Of a stretch of DNA of 64,000 nucleotides, positions 34,172-43,106 are shown piece by piece. Within the stretch, counting starts at the first letter, position 1; every line of letters begins with the position of its first letter. Source of the stretch: Sphingomonas faeni (GTDB lineage Bacteria > Pseudomonadota > Alphaproteobacteria > Sphingomonadales > Sphingomonadaceae); NCBI RefSeq assembly GCF_023195535.1, contig NZ_JALPNF010000005.1:186001-250000 (forward strand), in the 5' to 3' direction. Below the pieces are notes generated by a model. That model made no database searches and was not told where the DNA came from. It worked only from the letters and a program-made list of their open reading frames with translations. Made by a program: the position numbers and the translations under genes.

Positions 34172-35806
34172 TTGCATAGACGGGATTTCCTAGCCGCAAG
34201 TGGCTTGGCATTGGGCGGCGGCGTGCTGCCGGGCTTTCTCGGGCGCGCGATCGCTGCCGAGGAGCTGGTCTCCACTATCGACGTCGCCGTGAAGAAGCGC
34301 CTCGCCGATGCCGCGCTGAATGCCGCCAAGAGCGCCGGGGCGAGCTATTGCGACGTTCGCGTCGGCCGGTACCTTCGCCAGTTCGTCATCACCCGTGAAA
34401 AGAACGTCGAGAACGTCGTCAGCACCGAATCGACGGGGGTCGGCGTCCGCGTCATCGCCAACGGTGCCTGGGGCTTCTCCGCCACCAACGAGATGACCGT
34501 CGATGCGGTCGCCAACGCCGCCAAGCTCGCCACCGCGATCGCCAAGGCCAACGCCAAGTCGCAGACCGCACCGGTCCAGCTGGCGCCGACGCCCGGCGTC
34601 GGCGAGGTGTCGTGGCGCACCCCCGTCAAGAAGAACGCGATGGCGGTGCCGCTGAAGGAGAAGGTCGACCTGCTGCTCGGCGTCAATGCCGCTGCAACGG
34701 ACGCAGGCGCGAGCTTCGTCAATTCGATCCTGTTCCTGGTCAACGAGCAGAAATATTTCGCCTCGACCGACGGATCGTACATCGACCAGGACGTCCATCG
34801 CATCTGGGCGCCGCTGACCGTCACCGCGATCGACAAGGCGACCGGCAAGTTCCGCACCCGCGAAGGCCTGTCCGCTCCGATGGGGATGGGGTTCGAGTAT
34901 CTCGACGGTGCCGCCTCGGGCAAGTTCGTGTCGCCCAACGGAGTCGTGAACTACGGCCTGTCCTACGACATGAAGGAAGACGCGATCGCCGCCGCCAAGC
35001 AGGCGCAGGCCAAGCTGAAGGCACCGACCGTCAAGCCCGGCAAATACGACCTGGTCCTCGATCCTTCGCACACGTGGCTGACGATCCATGAATCGGTCGG
35101 CCACCCGCTCGAGCTCGACCGCGTGCTCGGCTACGAAGCCAACTATGCGGGCACCTCGTTCGTGACGCTCGACAAGGTCAAACAGCGCTACCAATATGGC
35201 AGCCCCGAGGTCTCGATCGTCGCCGACAAGACGCAATATGGCAGCCTCGGCGCGGTCGGTTTCGACGACGAGGGCGTGAAGACCAAGAAATGGGATCTGA
35301 TCCGCGACGGCAAGCTCGTCGACCTGGAGGCGATCCGCGATCAGGCGCACATCCTCGGCAAGTCCGCCTCGGACGGGTGCTGCTATGCCGACAACTGGGC
35401 CAGCGTGCAGTTCCAGCGCATGCCCAACGTCAGCCTTGAAGCCGGCAAGAAGAAGCAAAGCGTCGCCGACATGATCGGCGGTGTCGAGAACGGCATCTAC
35501 ATCATCGGCGACGGCAGCTTCTCGATCGACCAGCAGCGCTACAACGCGCAGTTCGGCGGGCAGCTGTTCTACGAGATCAAGAACGGCAAGATCACGCAGC
35601 AGATCGAGGACGTCGCCTACCAGATCCGCACCCCGGAATTCTGGAACGCGTGCGTCGGCGTGTGCGACGCCAGCGACTACCGGATGGGTGGCTCGTTCTT
35701 CGACGGCAAGGGCCAGCCGAGCCAGGTGTCGACGGTGAGCCACGGCTCCTCGACCGCGCGCTTCAACGGCATCAACGTCATCAACACCGCCCGCTCGCTC
35801 GGCTGA
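34172..35806 (+). CDS. tldD: TldD-family metalloprotease with Tat signal
   Basis: TldD with TldE forms a heterodimeric zinc protease that trims unfolded peptides, microcin B17 being the known substrate in E. coli. This 544-residue copy starts at a TTG (34172) with GGGGGA seven bases before it. Its first residues are a Tat signal, MHRRDFLAASGLALGGGVLP, which E. coli TldD lacks. The HExxxH metal motif is HESVGH at about 306-311. Other family blocks are QFVITREKNVENVVSTESTG and VGVRVIANGAWGFSATNEM. Predicted location is the periplasm. The next gene, 15 bases on, is its TldE partner. Confidence 0.92.
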   Translation: MHRRDFLAASGLALGGGVLPGFLGRAIAAEELVSTIDVAVKKRLADAALNAAKSAGASYCDVRVGRYLRQFVITREKNVENVVSTESTGVGVRVIANGAWGFSATNEMTVDAVANAAKLATAIAKANAKSQTAPVQLAPTPGVGEVSWRTPVKKNAMAVPLKEKVDLLLGVNAAATDAGASFVNSILFLVNEQKYFASTDGSYIDQDVHRIWAPLTVTAIDKATGKFRTREGLSAPMGMGFEYLDGAASGKFVSPNGVVNYGLSYDMKEDAIAAAKQAQAKLKAPTVKPGKYDLVLDPSHTWLTIHESVGHPLELDRVLGYEANYAGTSFVTLDKVKQRYQYGSPEVSIVADKTQYGSLGAVGFDDEGVKTKKWDLIRDGKLVDLEAIRDQAHILGKSASDGCCYADNWASVQFQRMPNVSLEAGKKKQSVADMIGGVENGIYIIGDGSFSIDQQRYNAQFGGQLFYEIKNGKITQQIEDVAYQIRTPEFWNACVGVCDASDYRMGGSFFDGKGQPSQVSTVSHGSSTARFNGINVINTARSLG

Positions 35807-35821
35807 TAGGAGATACAGGTC

Positions 35822-37156
35822 ATGAGCATCCTCACCGAAGAGCAGGCGCGCGCCATCCTCACCAAGGTCGTCGCGCTGTCGAAGGCCGACGAATGCACCG
35901 CGCAGCTGACGGGTTCGATCGACGGCAACATCCGGTTCGCGCTGAACAACATCTCGACCAGCGGCGTGATCACCAATTCGGATCTCGCCGTGCAGGTCGC
36001 GTTCGGCAAGCGCGTCGGCACCGCGACGATCAACCAGTTCGACGACGCCTCGCTCGAACGCGTCGTACGCCGCGCCGAAGACCTAGCCCGGCTCGCACCC
36101 GAGAACCCCGAGTTCGTGCCCGCCGTCGCCAAGCAGGTCTACAAGCCGTCGCCGACGTTCAGCGCCGCGACCGCCGCGATCGATCCGGAATATCGCGCGA
36201 AGGTGGCCGGCGATTCGATCACCGCGTGCAAGGCCGAGAAACTGATTGCCGCCGGCTTCCTGCAGGACGGCCAGAGCTATGTCGCGTTCGCCAATTCCAA
36301 GGGCAATTTCGGCTACCAGCGCGCGTCGTCGATGGATTACACGTGCACGGTCCGCTCCGAGGATGGTCGCGGCTCGGGCTGGGTCGGCCGCAGCCTGCAG
36401 GACTCGTCCGCGTTCAGCGCCTCCACCGATATCCGCACCGGCATCCGCAAGGCCTCGGCTTCAGTCGACGCGCGCGCGCTGGAACCTGGCAAATATACCG
36501 TCATCCTCGAACCCGCGGCAGCGGCGGGGCTCATCAGCTTCATGATGAACTTCTTCGATGCACGCCAGGCAGACGAGGGGCGCAGCTTCCTGTCGAAGAA
36601 GGGCGGCGGCAACAAGGTCGGTGAGCAGGTGTATGATCCGCGCGTCAACTTCACCGCCGACCCCTGGGCGCCCGGCGCCGCGGTGATGCCGTGGGACGAA
36701 GAGGGTCTCCCGCGCGAGGCGATGCCTATCATCAAGGACGGCAAGATCGTCAACCTCAACTATTCGCGCTACTGGGCGCAGAAGCAGGGCAAGCGCGCAG
36801 TCGGATCGCCGGGCAATCTGCTGATGGCGGGCGGCACCAAGTCGACCGCCGATCTGATCCGCGGCACCGAGCGCGGGATCCTGGTATCGCGGACCTGGTA
36901 TATCCGCATGGTCGATCCGCAGACGGTGCTGCTGACCGGCCTGACGCGCGACGGGACGTTCTACATCGAGAATGGCGAGATCAAATATCCGGTGAAGAAC
37001 TTCCGCTTCAACGAGAGCCCGGTGATCATGCTCAACAACATCGACGAGCTCGGCAAACCGGTTCGCGTGGCGGGCGACGAGAGTTCGCTGGTGATGATGA
37101 TCCCGCCGATGAAACTACGCGACTTCACCTTCACCTCGCTGTCGGACGCGGTTTGA
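35822..37156 (+). CDS. pmbA: TldE/PmbA-family protein, partner of TldD
   Basis: TldE/PmbA is the non-catalytic partner in the TldD-TldE heterodimer. The 444-residue protein lacks the HExxxH motif and has the conserved C-terminal blocks (PGNLLMAGGTKSTADLIRGT, ERGILVSRTWYIRMVDPQTV, NFRFNESPVIMLNNID). AGGAGA in the spacer supports the ATG at 35822. It has no signal peptide, unlike its partner. It may ride through the Tat channel bound to TldD, or the pair may assemble another way. Confidence 0.92.
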   Translation: MSILTEEQARAILTKVVALSKADECTAQLTGSIDGNIRFALNNISTSGVITNSDLAVQVAFGKRVGTATINQFDDASLERVVRRAEDLARLAPENPEFVPAVAKQVYKPSPTFSAATAAIDPEYRAKVAGDSITACKAEKLIAAGFLQDGQSYVAFANSKGNFGYQRASSMDYTCTVRSEDGRGSGWVGRSLQDSSAFSASTDIRTGIRKASASVDARALEPGKYTVILEPAAAAGLISFMMNFFDARQADEGRSFLSKKGGGNKVGEQVYDPRVNFTADPWAPGAAVMPWDEEGLPREAMPIIKDGKIVNLNYSRYWAQKQGKRAVGSPGNLLMAGGTKSTADLIRGTERGILVSRTWYIRMVDPQTVLLTGLTRDGTFYIENGEIKYPVKNFRFNESPVIMLNNIDELGKPVRVAGDESSLVMMIPPMKLRDFTFTSLSDAV

Positions 37157-37176
37157 TCCTACCCGGCCCTCGACTG

Positions 37177-37204
37177 CACCACTCCGGCAACGGCCGGGGT
37201 GGTG
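37177..37204. repeat. REP-like hairpin after tldE
   Basis: CACCACTCCGGC pairs with GCCGGGGTGGTG with one mismatch around a four-base loop. It is a close relative of the perfect hairpin at 12403-12426. Confidence 0.55.
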
Positions 37205-37229
37205 GCGTGATACGGCCGGACCGCGCGGC

Positions 37230-37928
37230 ATGATGACGCGCCAGGACTTCCTCAGCCTGATGGGTGCGGGCCTTGCCAGCGCGGTGCTCCCGCGCGCAGC
37301 GACCGCCGCCGGCGCCTATGATTTCTGGTTCACGCGCCTCCGCTATCAATCGGGCGACTGGGATGTCGACCAGCGGATGCCGTCCAACATCATCACCTCG
37401 CTGATCGATTACACAAACGTGCGCGTCGACCCGAAGGAACGGGTCGTCGCGCTCGCGGACCCGAAAATGCTGACCGCGCCATTCTGCTACATGGCCGGAC
37501 ACAAGCTGGTCGATTTTTCGGCCGACGAACGGCGCAACTTCGAACGCTATGTCCGCAGCGGCGGCTTCGTGCTGGTCGACGATTGCAATCACGATATCGA
37601 CGGCCTGTTCGCGCAGTCCTTCGAACGCCAGATGACCAAGATCTTCGGTCCCCGCGCGCTGCAGAAGCTGCCGCCGAAGCATCCGATCTACACGAGCTTC
37701 TTCAAATTCACCGGCCCGCCGGCGACGACGTTCGAGCTGAACGGCTGGGGGGACGACCTCGTCCATGATTATCTCAAGGGCATCACCATCGATGGCCGGC
37801 TCGGCCTGCTCTACAGCAACAAGGATTACGGGTGCGAATGGGATTACGACTGGCGCAACAAGCGCTTTCTCGCGCAGGACAACACCAAGTTCGGCGTCAA
37901 CATCGTCATGTATGCGCTGACCGTCTGA
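37230..37928 (+). CDS. DUF4159 protein, exported
   Basis: This 232-residue protein has an N-terminal export signal (RQDFLSLMGAGLASAVLPRA, ATAAG), which is Tat-like in shape but shows only one arginine. The rest is DUF4159: FTRLRYQSGDWDVDQRMPSN, FVLVDDCNHDIDG and GLLYSNKDYGCEWDYDWRN. The fold resembles the amidotransferase-like domain that in other bacteria is fused to a BatA-like membrane part. Here that part is the separate gene at 39883. No catalytic role is established for the family. Confidence 0.85.
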   Translation: MMTRQDFLSLMGAGLASAVLPRAATAAGAYDFWFTRLRYQSGDWDVDQRMPSNIITSLIDYTNVRVDPKERVVALADPKMLTAPFCYMAGHKLVDFSADERRNFERYVRSGGFVLVDDCNHDIDGLFAQSFERQMTKIFGPRALQKLPPKHPIYTSFFKFTGPPATTFELNGWGDDLVHDYLKGITIDGRLGLLYSNKDYGCEWDYDWRNKRFLAQDNTKFGVNIVMYALTV

Positions 37929-37953
37929 CACCGACCTGCTCGAGTATGCCCCG

Positions 37954-38979
37954 ATGACCGATATGACCCGCACCGACATGGCTCCAACCGACATCACCGA
38001 GACCGAGATCGCCGCGCAACTGGCCAAGCTCGACGATCTTCGCGCTGCGATCGGCCAGGCGATTGTCGGTCAGGAGGCGGTGGTCGAACAATTGCTGATC
38101 GCGCTGATCGCCGGCGGGCACTGTTTGATGGAAGGCGTTCCCGGTCTCGGCAAGACGCTGCTGGTGCGGTCGCTCGGCGAGGCGCTGGAACTCGATTTCC
38201 GCCGCGTCCAGTTCACGCCCGACCTGATGCCGAGCGACATTCTCGGCACCGAATTGCTCGAAGAGGATCACGGCACCGGCAAGCGCCATTTTCGCTTCCA
38301 GCAGGGGCCGATCTTCACCAATTTGCTGCTCGCCGACGAACTCAACCGCACGCCGCCAAAGACGCAGGCCGCGCTGCTGGAGGCGATGCAGGAGCGCACC
38401 GTCAGCTATGGCGGCACCACCTACACGCTGCCCGATCCGTTCTTCGTGCTGGCGACGCAGAACCCGATCGAGCAGGCCGGCACCTATCCGCTGCCCGAGG
38501 CGCAGCTCGACCGGTTCCTGCTTCACGTCCGCGTCGACTATCCGACCGAGGCGGAGGAGCGCGCGATCATCGCGCAGACCACCGGCAGCCGCACCGCCAA
38601 GGTGCCGCGCGTGCTCGGCGCGCAGGACGTGCTGGTGCTGCGCCGCTGGGTGCGCGACGTGCATCTGAGCGAAGACCTGCTCGACTGGATCACGCGGATC
38701 GTCCGTGCGAGCCGGCCGGGCGAGGGCATGCCGGACGCGATCCGCACTTATGTCCGCTGGGGTGCGGGGCCGCGCGCCGGCCAGTCGCTGGTGCTCGCCG
38801 CCAAGGCGCGTGCGCTGCTCCAGGGGCGGCTGGCCGCAACCCGCGACGACATCCTGGCGCTCGCCGCACCGGTGTTGCGCCACCGCCTGATCCTGTCGTT
38901 CGCCGCCGAGGCCGAGGGTGTCAGCCCGGACCAGGTCGTTGCCCGGCTCGTTGGCGCGGTGAGAGGACCGGGTGCCTGA
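37954..38979 (+). CDS. MoxR-family AAA+ ATPase
   Basis: MoxR ATPases are chaperone-like and usually act with von Willebrand-type partners to mature or activate other complexes. The 341-residue protein has Walker A GVPGLGKT (61-68), Walker B LLLADELN (about 124-131) and sensor 1 VLATQNPIEQAGTYPLPEAQ. It overlaps the DUF58 gene by eight bases. MoxR-DUF58-BatA-like is a recurrent gene order. Confidence 0.95.
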   Translation: MTDMTRTDMAPTDITETEIAAQLAKLDDLRAAIGQAIVGQEAVVEQLLIALIAGGHCLMEGVPGLGKTLLVRSLGEALELDFRRVQFTPDLMPSDILGTELLEEDHGTGKRHFRFQQGPIFTNLLLADELNRTPPKTQAALLEAMQERTVSYGGTTYTLPDPFFVLATQNPIEQAGTYPLPEAQLDRFLLHVRVDYPTEAEERAIIAQTTGSRTAKVPRVLGAQDVLVLRRWVRDVHLSEDLLDWITRIVRASRPGEGMPDAIRTYVRWGAGPRAGQSLVLAAKARALLQGRLAATRDDILALAAPVLRHRLILSFAAEAEGVSPDQVVARLVGAVRGPGA

Positions 38980-39886
38980 AACGCTGATACCGCCCGTCCT
39001 CATACCGGCCGACGTCCGGCACAGGTTGAAAGGGCTGTCGTTGGTCGCCCGCCGTGCGGTGGGGGATCGCGGCATCGGTCTGCATGCCAGCCACAGCCGC
39101 GGCACCGGCCTCGAATTCGCACAATACCGACCCTATGAATTCGGCGACGAACCGCGCCAGATCGACTGGAAACTCTACGCGCGGTCGGACCGGTTCTTCG
39201 TCCGCGAGGCCGAGCGGGAAAGCCCCGTCGCACTATGGATCCTGCTCGATGCTAGCGCGTCGATGGCGCAATCCGACACGCGCCGCGCCAGTTTCTCGCG
39301 ACTCGATGCGGGCAAGAGCCTGACCGCAGCGCTGGCCGAACTGGCGTTGGCGCAAGGCGACCGGTTCGCGTTCGCCGCGTTACGCGATACGGGTCTCGCC
39401 TTGACCCGCCCGGCGAGTGGCACGCGACACCGCGACCGCCTCCACCTCGACCTCCACGGATTGGCGGCGAGCGGCGGCTTTCCCGAAGAACCCGCGTTGG
39501 CGCCGCTGTGGGAACGCATCGGGCAGCGCGATCTGGTCGTCATCCTGTCGGACTGGTTCGATCCTGCCTGCCTCGATCTCGCACGTCGCCTGTCGGCGGC
39601 GGGGCGCGAAGTGATCGGGATCCAGATCCTGACCGTCGGCGAGCGCGATTTCGACTATGACGGCGGCTACCGGTTTCGCGACCCCGAGACGGGCGAGGAA
39701 TTGCTCGGCGACGGTGCCGCCCTGCGTACCGACTATCTCGACCGCTTCGGCGCAGCCCAGGCGGGACTCCACGCCGCGCTCGATGCGGCCGGCGTCCGCC
39801 ACGCCGAGCTCGTCCTGGACCAGCCGCTCGACACGCCGTTGCAGCGGTTGTTCAGCCGCACCGGCAACCGGGCGGGCGGGGAATGA
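38972..39886 (+). CDS. DUF58 protein (vWA-like)
   Basis: The 304-residue protein has the DUF58 signature FAQYRPYEFGDEPRQIDWKL followed by YARSDRFFVREAERE. Next comes a vWA-like core (WILLDASASMAQSDT with a DASAS metal-site motif, and DLVVILSDWFDP). It is typically a partner of MoxR. The start overlaps moxR and the end overlaps the next gene by four bases. Confidence 0.93.
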   Translation: MPETLIPPVLIPADVRHRLKGLSLVARRAVGDRGIGLHASHSRGTGLEFAQYRPYEFGDEPRQIDWKLYARSDRFFVREAERESPVALWILLDASASMAQSDTRRASFSRLDAGKSLTAALAELALAQGDRFAFAALRDTGLALTRPASGTRHRDRLHLDLHGLAASGGFPEEPALAPLWERIGQRDLVVILSDWFDPACLDLARRLSAAGREVIGIQILTVGERDFDYDGGYRFRDPETGEELLGDGAALRTDYLDRFGAAQAGLHAALDAAGVRHAELVLDQPLDTPLQRLFSRTGNRAGGE

Positions 39887-41010
39887 CACCGACGCTGCTG
39901 CTGCCGCTTGGCCTCGCCGCGCTCGGTGCGGTCCTGCTCCCGCTGGTCCTCCACTTGGCGCGCCGGACGGAGCAACGCCCGACTGACTTTGCCGCGCTGC
40001 GCTGGCTGCGTCAGAAACCACGGCCGCGCCACCGGCCGAAGTTCGACGAACTGCCGTTGTTGGCGGTCCGCATCCTGTTGCTCGTGCTGCTGGCAGTCTT
40101 TCTCGCCAGACCGGCGCTCCTGAACACGCAGGATGCGACGCCCGTAGTTGCAGTCGCCCCGGGCATCGCGCCGGCGACCGTGGCCCGCGACGCGAAGGCG
40201 CGCGCGATATGGCTCGCACCCGGCTTCCCCGCGATCGACACACCCGCTCCGCAAGGCGCGGCTCCGATCGGCAGCCTGATCCGCCAACTCGACACCCAGA
40301 CCGCGGCGGCGGCGCCGCTTACCGTCGTCGTCCCCACGACGCTCGACGGCGCGGATGCCGAACGTCCGCGCGTGTCGCATCGGGTCCGCTGGCAGGTCGT
40401 GCCCGGCGCGATGGCAGCGAGCAGACCCGTGCCGTCACCGCTTCGCGTCGCCCTGCGCACCGATACCGCGCATACGACAGGCGCCCGCTACATCCGGGCG
40501 GCAACCGGTGCGCTCGATCTCGCCATCGACGTCGGCGATCTTGGGCGCGCGCTTCCGCCGAGGACAACGGCGCTGATCTGGCTGGCACGCGGTCCCCTGC
40601 CCGCCACCGTCGAGCGCTGGATCGCGCAAGGCGGCACCGCACTCGTCGGCAGCGATACGGTGATCGCGGCAGCCCCCACCGTCCCCGCATGGCAGGACGA
40701 AACCGGCGCGCCGCTGGTCGAAGCGCGGGCGCAGGGCAAGGGCCACGTCCTGCGACTGCTGCGATCGCTCGACCCGATCGCGATGCCCGCGCTGATAGAG
40801 CCCGACTTCCCGAAGACCCTCGCGCACCTGCTCGCGCCTGCGCCACCACCAGCGCGCGTCGCGGCGAGTGCGTACCGGCCACTGCCCGGCGGGATGCCCC
40901 CGGCAAGCCAGTCGCGCGATCTGCGACCCTGGTTCGCACTCGCCATCGCCGCCGCGTGGCTGGTCGAGCGCTGGCTCGCGACCCGCGCGAGGCGGGCGAT
41001 CGCACCATGA
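39883..41010 (+). CDS. BatA-like N-terminal membrane protein
   Basis: The 375-residue protein opens with the BatA N-terminal domain: a membrane helix (LLLPLGLAALGAVLLPLVLH) and a cytosolic loop (ARRTEQRPTDFAALRWL, RPKFDELPLL). A second helix follows (AVRILLLVLLAVFLARPAL). A periplasmic region follows, and a last helix lies near the C-terminus (WFALAIAAAWLVERWLA). The vWA domain of full BatA is missing. It probably forms the membrane platform for the MoxR and DUF58 proteins. The ATG overlaps the DUF58 stop and its own stop overlaps the next ATG. Confidence 0.85.
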   Translation: MTPTLLLPLGLAALGAVLLPLVLHLARRTEQRPTDFAALRWLRQKPRPRHRPKFDELPLLAVRILLLVLLAVFLARPALLNTQDATPVVAVAPGIAPATVARDAKARAIWLAPGFPAIDTPAPQGAAPIGSLIRQLDTQTAAAAPLTVVVPTTLDGADAERPRVSHRVRWQVVPGAMAASRPVPSPLRVALRTDTAHTTGARYIRAATGALDLAIDVGDLGRALPPRTTALIWLARGPLPATVERWIAQGGTALVGSDTVIAAAPTVPAWQDETGAPLVEARAQGKGHVLRLLRSLDPIAMPALIEPDFPKTLAHLLAPAPPPARVAASAYRPLPGGMPPASQSRDLRPWFALAIAAAWLVERWLATRARRAIAP

Positions 41011-43106
41011 GCCTCGAGACGCCGGTGACCGAGTGGGCCAAGCCCGCACGGACGCGATCGATCCGCGACGACCTGCTGCTCGGCACGCCGATCGTGCTCG
41101 TCATCGCGGCATTGGGTTGGCGCCTGGCCGGCACGGCGACGAGCGTCGGGTTGGCGTTGCTCGGCGCCATCGCGATCGTCCTGATCGCCCGTAGCCGCGC
41201 GCGCCGCTACGACCGCCGCTGGCTGATCGCCGCGATCGATGCCGCGCGACGCGACGCCGAGGACAGTAGCGACCTGCTCTTCGCCGATCCGGCCGCGCTG
41301 ACGTCGTTTCAACGCCTGCAACGCGCCCGGGTAGCGGCGAGGCTGGCCGCCGAACCTGCGCCCGACCTGTATCGCGCCCGATCGCACCGAATGGCGATCG
41401 CGCTGTGGATCGTCGCAGCCGCCGCGATCGCCGCGATCGCGCTCTGGCCCGACCGAAACACGCCCGGCGGTCCGCTGTCGCCGGCCAATGAGGGCGCGGC
41501 GAGACCCGGCATTCCCGCGCTGAGGGCACAGCGCCTGACGATCGTCCCGCCCGCCTATACCGGCCTTCCCGCGCGCGCGCTCGGCACGCTCGACGCGCGC
41601 GTACCGGCGGGGTCGCGGCTCGAATGGACGCTCGCGTTCACGCCCGATCCGGTTGCTGCGTCGCTCGTCGTCCTCGACGGGACACGGACCCCGCTCACAC
41701 GGTCCAGCGCGACATGGACAGCCACCCGCATCGCGGACCGGGCGTTCCTCTACCGCGTGGTCGCGCAGGGTGGCCAACCCGTACCGCCGCTCCACCGCAT
41801 CGACATGGTCGTCGACCAGCCGCCGCGCATCCGCCTCGTCTCGCCCGCCGAGACGCTCGTCCAGATGTCGCCAGGTCAGCGCAGCTGGTCGCTGACATTC
41901 GAGGCATCGGACGATTACGGCGTGCAACCGGTCGCGTCGCTCCGCATCGTCGTTGCGCAGGGCGAGGGCGAGAATGTCCGCTTCAGCGAGCGCATCGTGC
42001 CGGTTCGTGCCACCGGCGACCCGCGCCGCCGCATCTTCGCCACGACCATCGCGCTTGGCGGAGCCGGCTTCACCGAACCCGGCGATCTGGTTGCACAGCT
42101 CACCGTCGCCGACGCCCGCATGCCTTCGCCGCACCGCGTCGTCGGCCCCGGCGTGATCCTCCGCCGTCCGCCCGCCAGCGGTGCCGAGAGTGGGCTCGAA
42201 GCGATGACCCGCCGCACGATGCCGGCCTATTTCAGCAGCCAACGACAAGTCATCATCGATGCCGAGGCGTTGCTCGCCGAGCGTCCACGCCCAGCGCCCG
42301 ACCGCTTCCTCGCGCGCTCGAACACGATCGCCGACGACCAGCGCCTGTTACGCATGCGCTATGGCCAGTTCATGGGCGAGGAGGTCGGCGGTGGCGCGAC
42401 CGCCGCGATGCCCACCAGCGACGCGGAAGACGGCACTGCCCCGACCGCAGACCAGCATGCGGGCGAGCCCCCCACGGCAGCGCCGCAGTTCGGCCAGGAC
42501 AGCGCGATCGTCGAAACCTACGGCCACACGCATGACGAATCCGAAGCTGCGACGCTGCTCGATCCCGGTACGCGGGCGACGTTGCGACAAGCGCTCGACA
42601 ACATGCGCCAGTCCGAGACCGCGCTCCGCCTCAGCGAACCCAGACGTGCGCTGCCGTTCGCGTACAAGGCGCTGCGCTTCATCAAGCAGGTCCAGCAGGC
42701 GACCCGTATCTTCCTCGCACGCACCGGATCGCAGCTGCCCCCGGTCGATCTCGCGCGCAGGCTGACGGGAGACCGCGCCGACATGGCCGCGCGCGGGCTC
42801 GCGTCGACCGCGGCGGCCCCGGTCGACGCGACGGCCTCCGCGATCTGGGCCGCACTCGACGCGCGCAACGACGCGGGGGGGCTCGACGCGTTGGCGCGCT
42901 GGCTCCGCGCCAACCAAGCGCGCGTGCCCGATCCGCTCGCGCTGGCCGCCGCGATCGATACGCTGCGTCGCGATCCGGCCTGCGCCGCCTGTCGCGAGAA
43001 ACTGCGCGGCACGTTGTGGAGCGCGCTGCCGAGGCCGGCGCCCGGCCTGACTCGCCGCCACGCCGGCGACGCGATCGGCCGCCGGTATCTGGACGCGCTG
43101 CCATGA
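41007..43106 (+). CDS. DUF4175-like large membrane protein
   Basis: The 699-residue protein has two membrane helices near 27-60 (GTPIVLVIAALGWRLAGTAT, VGLALLGAIAIVLIARSRAR) and one near 132-150 (ALWIVAAAAIAAIALWP). A long periplasmic part of beta-sandwich character follows, with a helical C-terminal end (TLRQALDNMRQSETALRLSE, ALRFIKQVQQATR). This resembles DUF4175 proteins of alphaproteobacteria, the helical end being where such proteins show repeated coiled coils. The start overlaps the stop of the previous gene. Function is unknown. Confidence 0.75.
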   Translation: MSLETPVTEWAKPARTRSIRDDLLLGTPIVLVIAALGWRLAGTATSVGLALLGAIAIVLIARSRARRYDRRWLIAAIDAARRDAEDSSDLLFADPAALTSFQRLQRARVAARLAAEPAPDLYRARSHRMAIALWIVAAAAIAAIALWPDRNTPGGPLSPANEGAARPGIPALRAQRLTIVPPAYTGLPARALGTLDARVPAGSRLEWTLAFTPDPVAASLVVLDGTRTPLTRSSATWTATRIADRAFLYRVVAQGGQPVPPLHRIDMVVDQPPRIRLVSPAETLVQMSPGQRSWSLTFEASDDYGVQPVASLRIVVAQGEGENVRFSERIVPVRATGDPRRRIFATTIALGGAGFTEPGDLVAQLTVADARMPSPHRVVGPGVILRRPPASGAESGLEAMTRRTMPAYFSSQRQVIIDAEALLAERPRPAPDRFLARSNTIADDQRLLRMRYGQFMGEEVGGGATAAMPTSDAEDGTAPTADQHAGEPPTAAPQFGQDSAIVETYGHTHDESEAATLLDPGTRATLRQALDNMRQSETALRLSEPRRALPFAYKALRFIKQVQQATRIFLARTGSQLPPVDLARRLTGDRADMAARGLASTAAAPVDATASAIWAALDARNDAGGLDALARWLRANQARVPDPLALAAAIDTLRRDPACAACREKLRGTLWSALPRPAPGLTRRHAGDAIGRRYLDALP

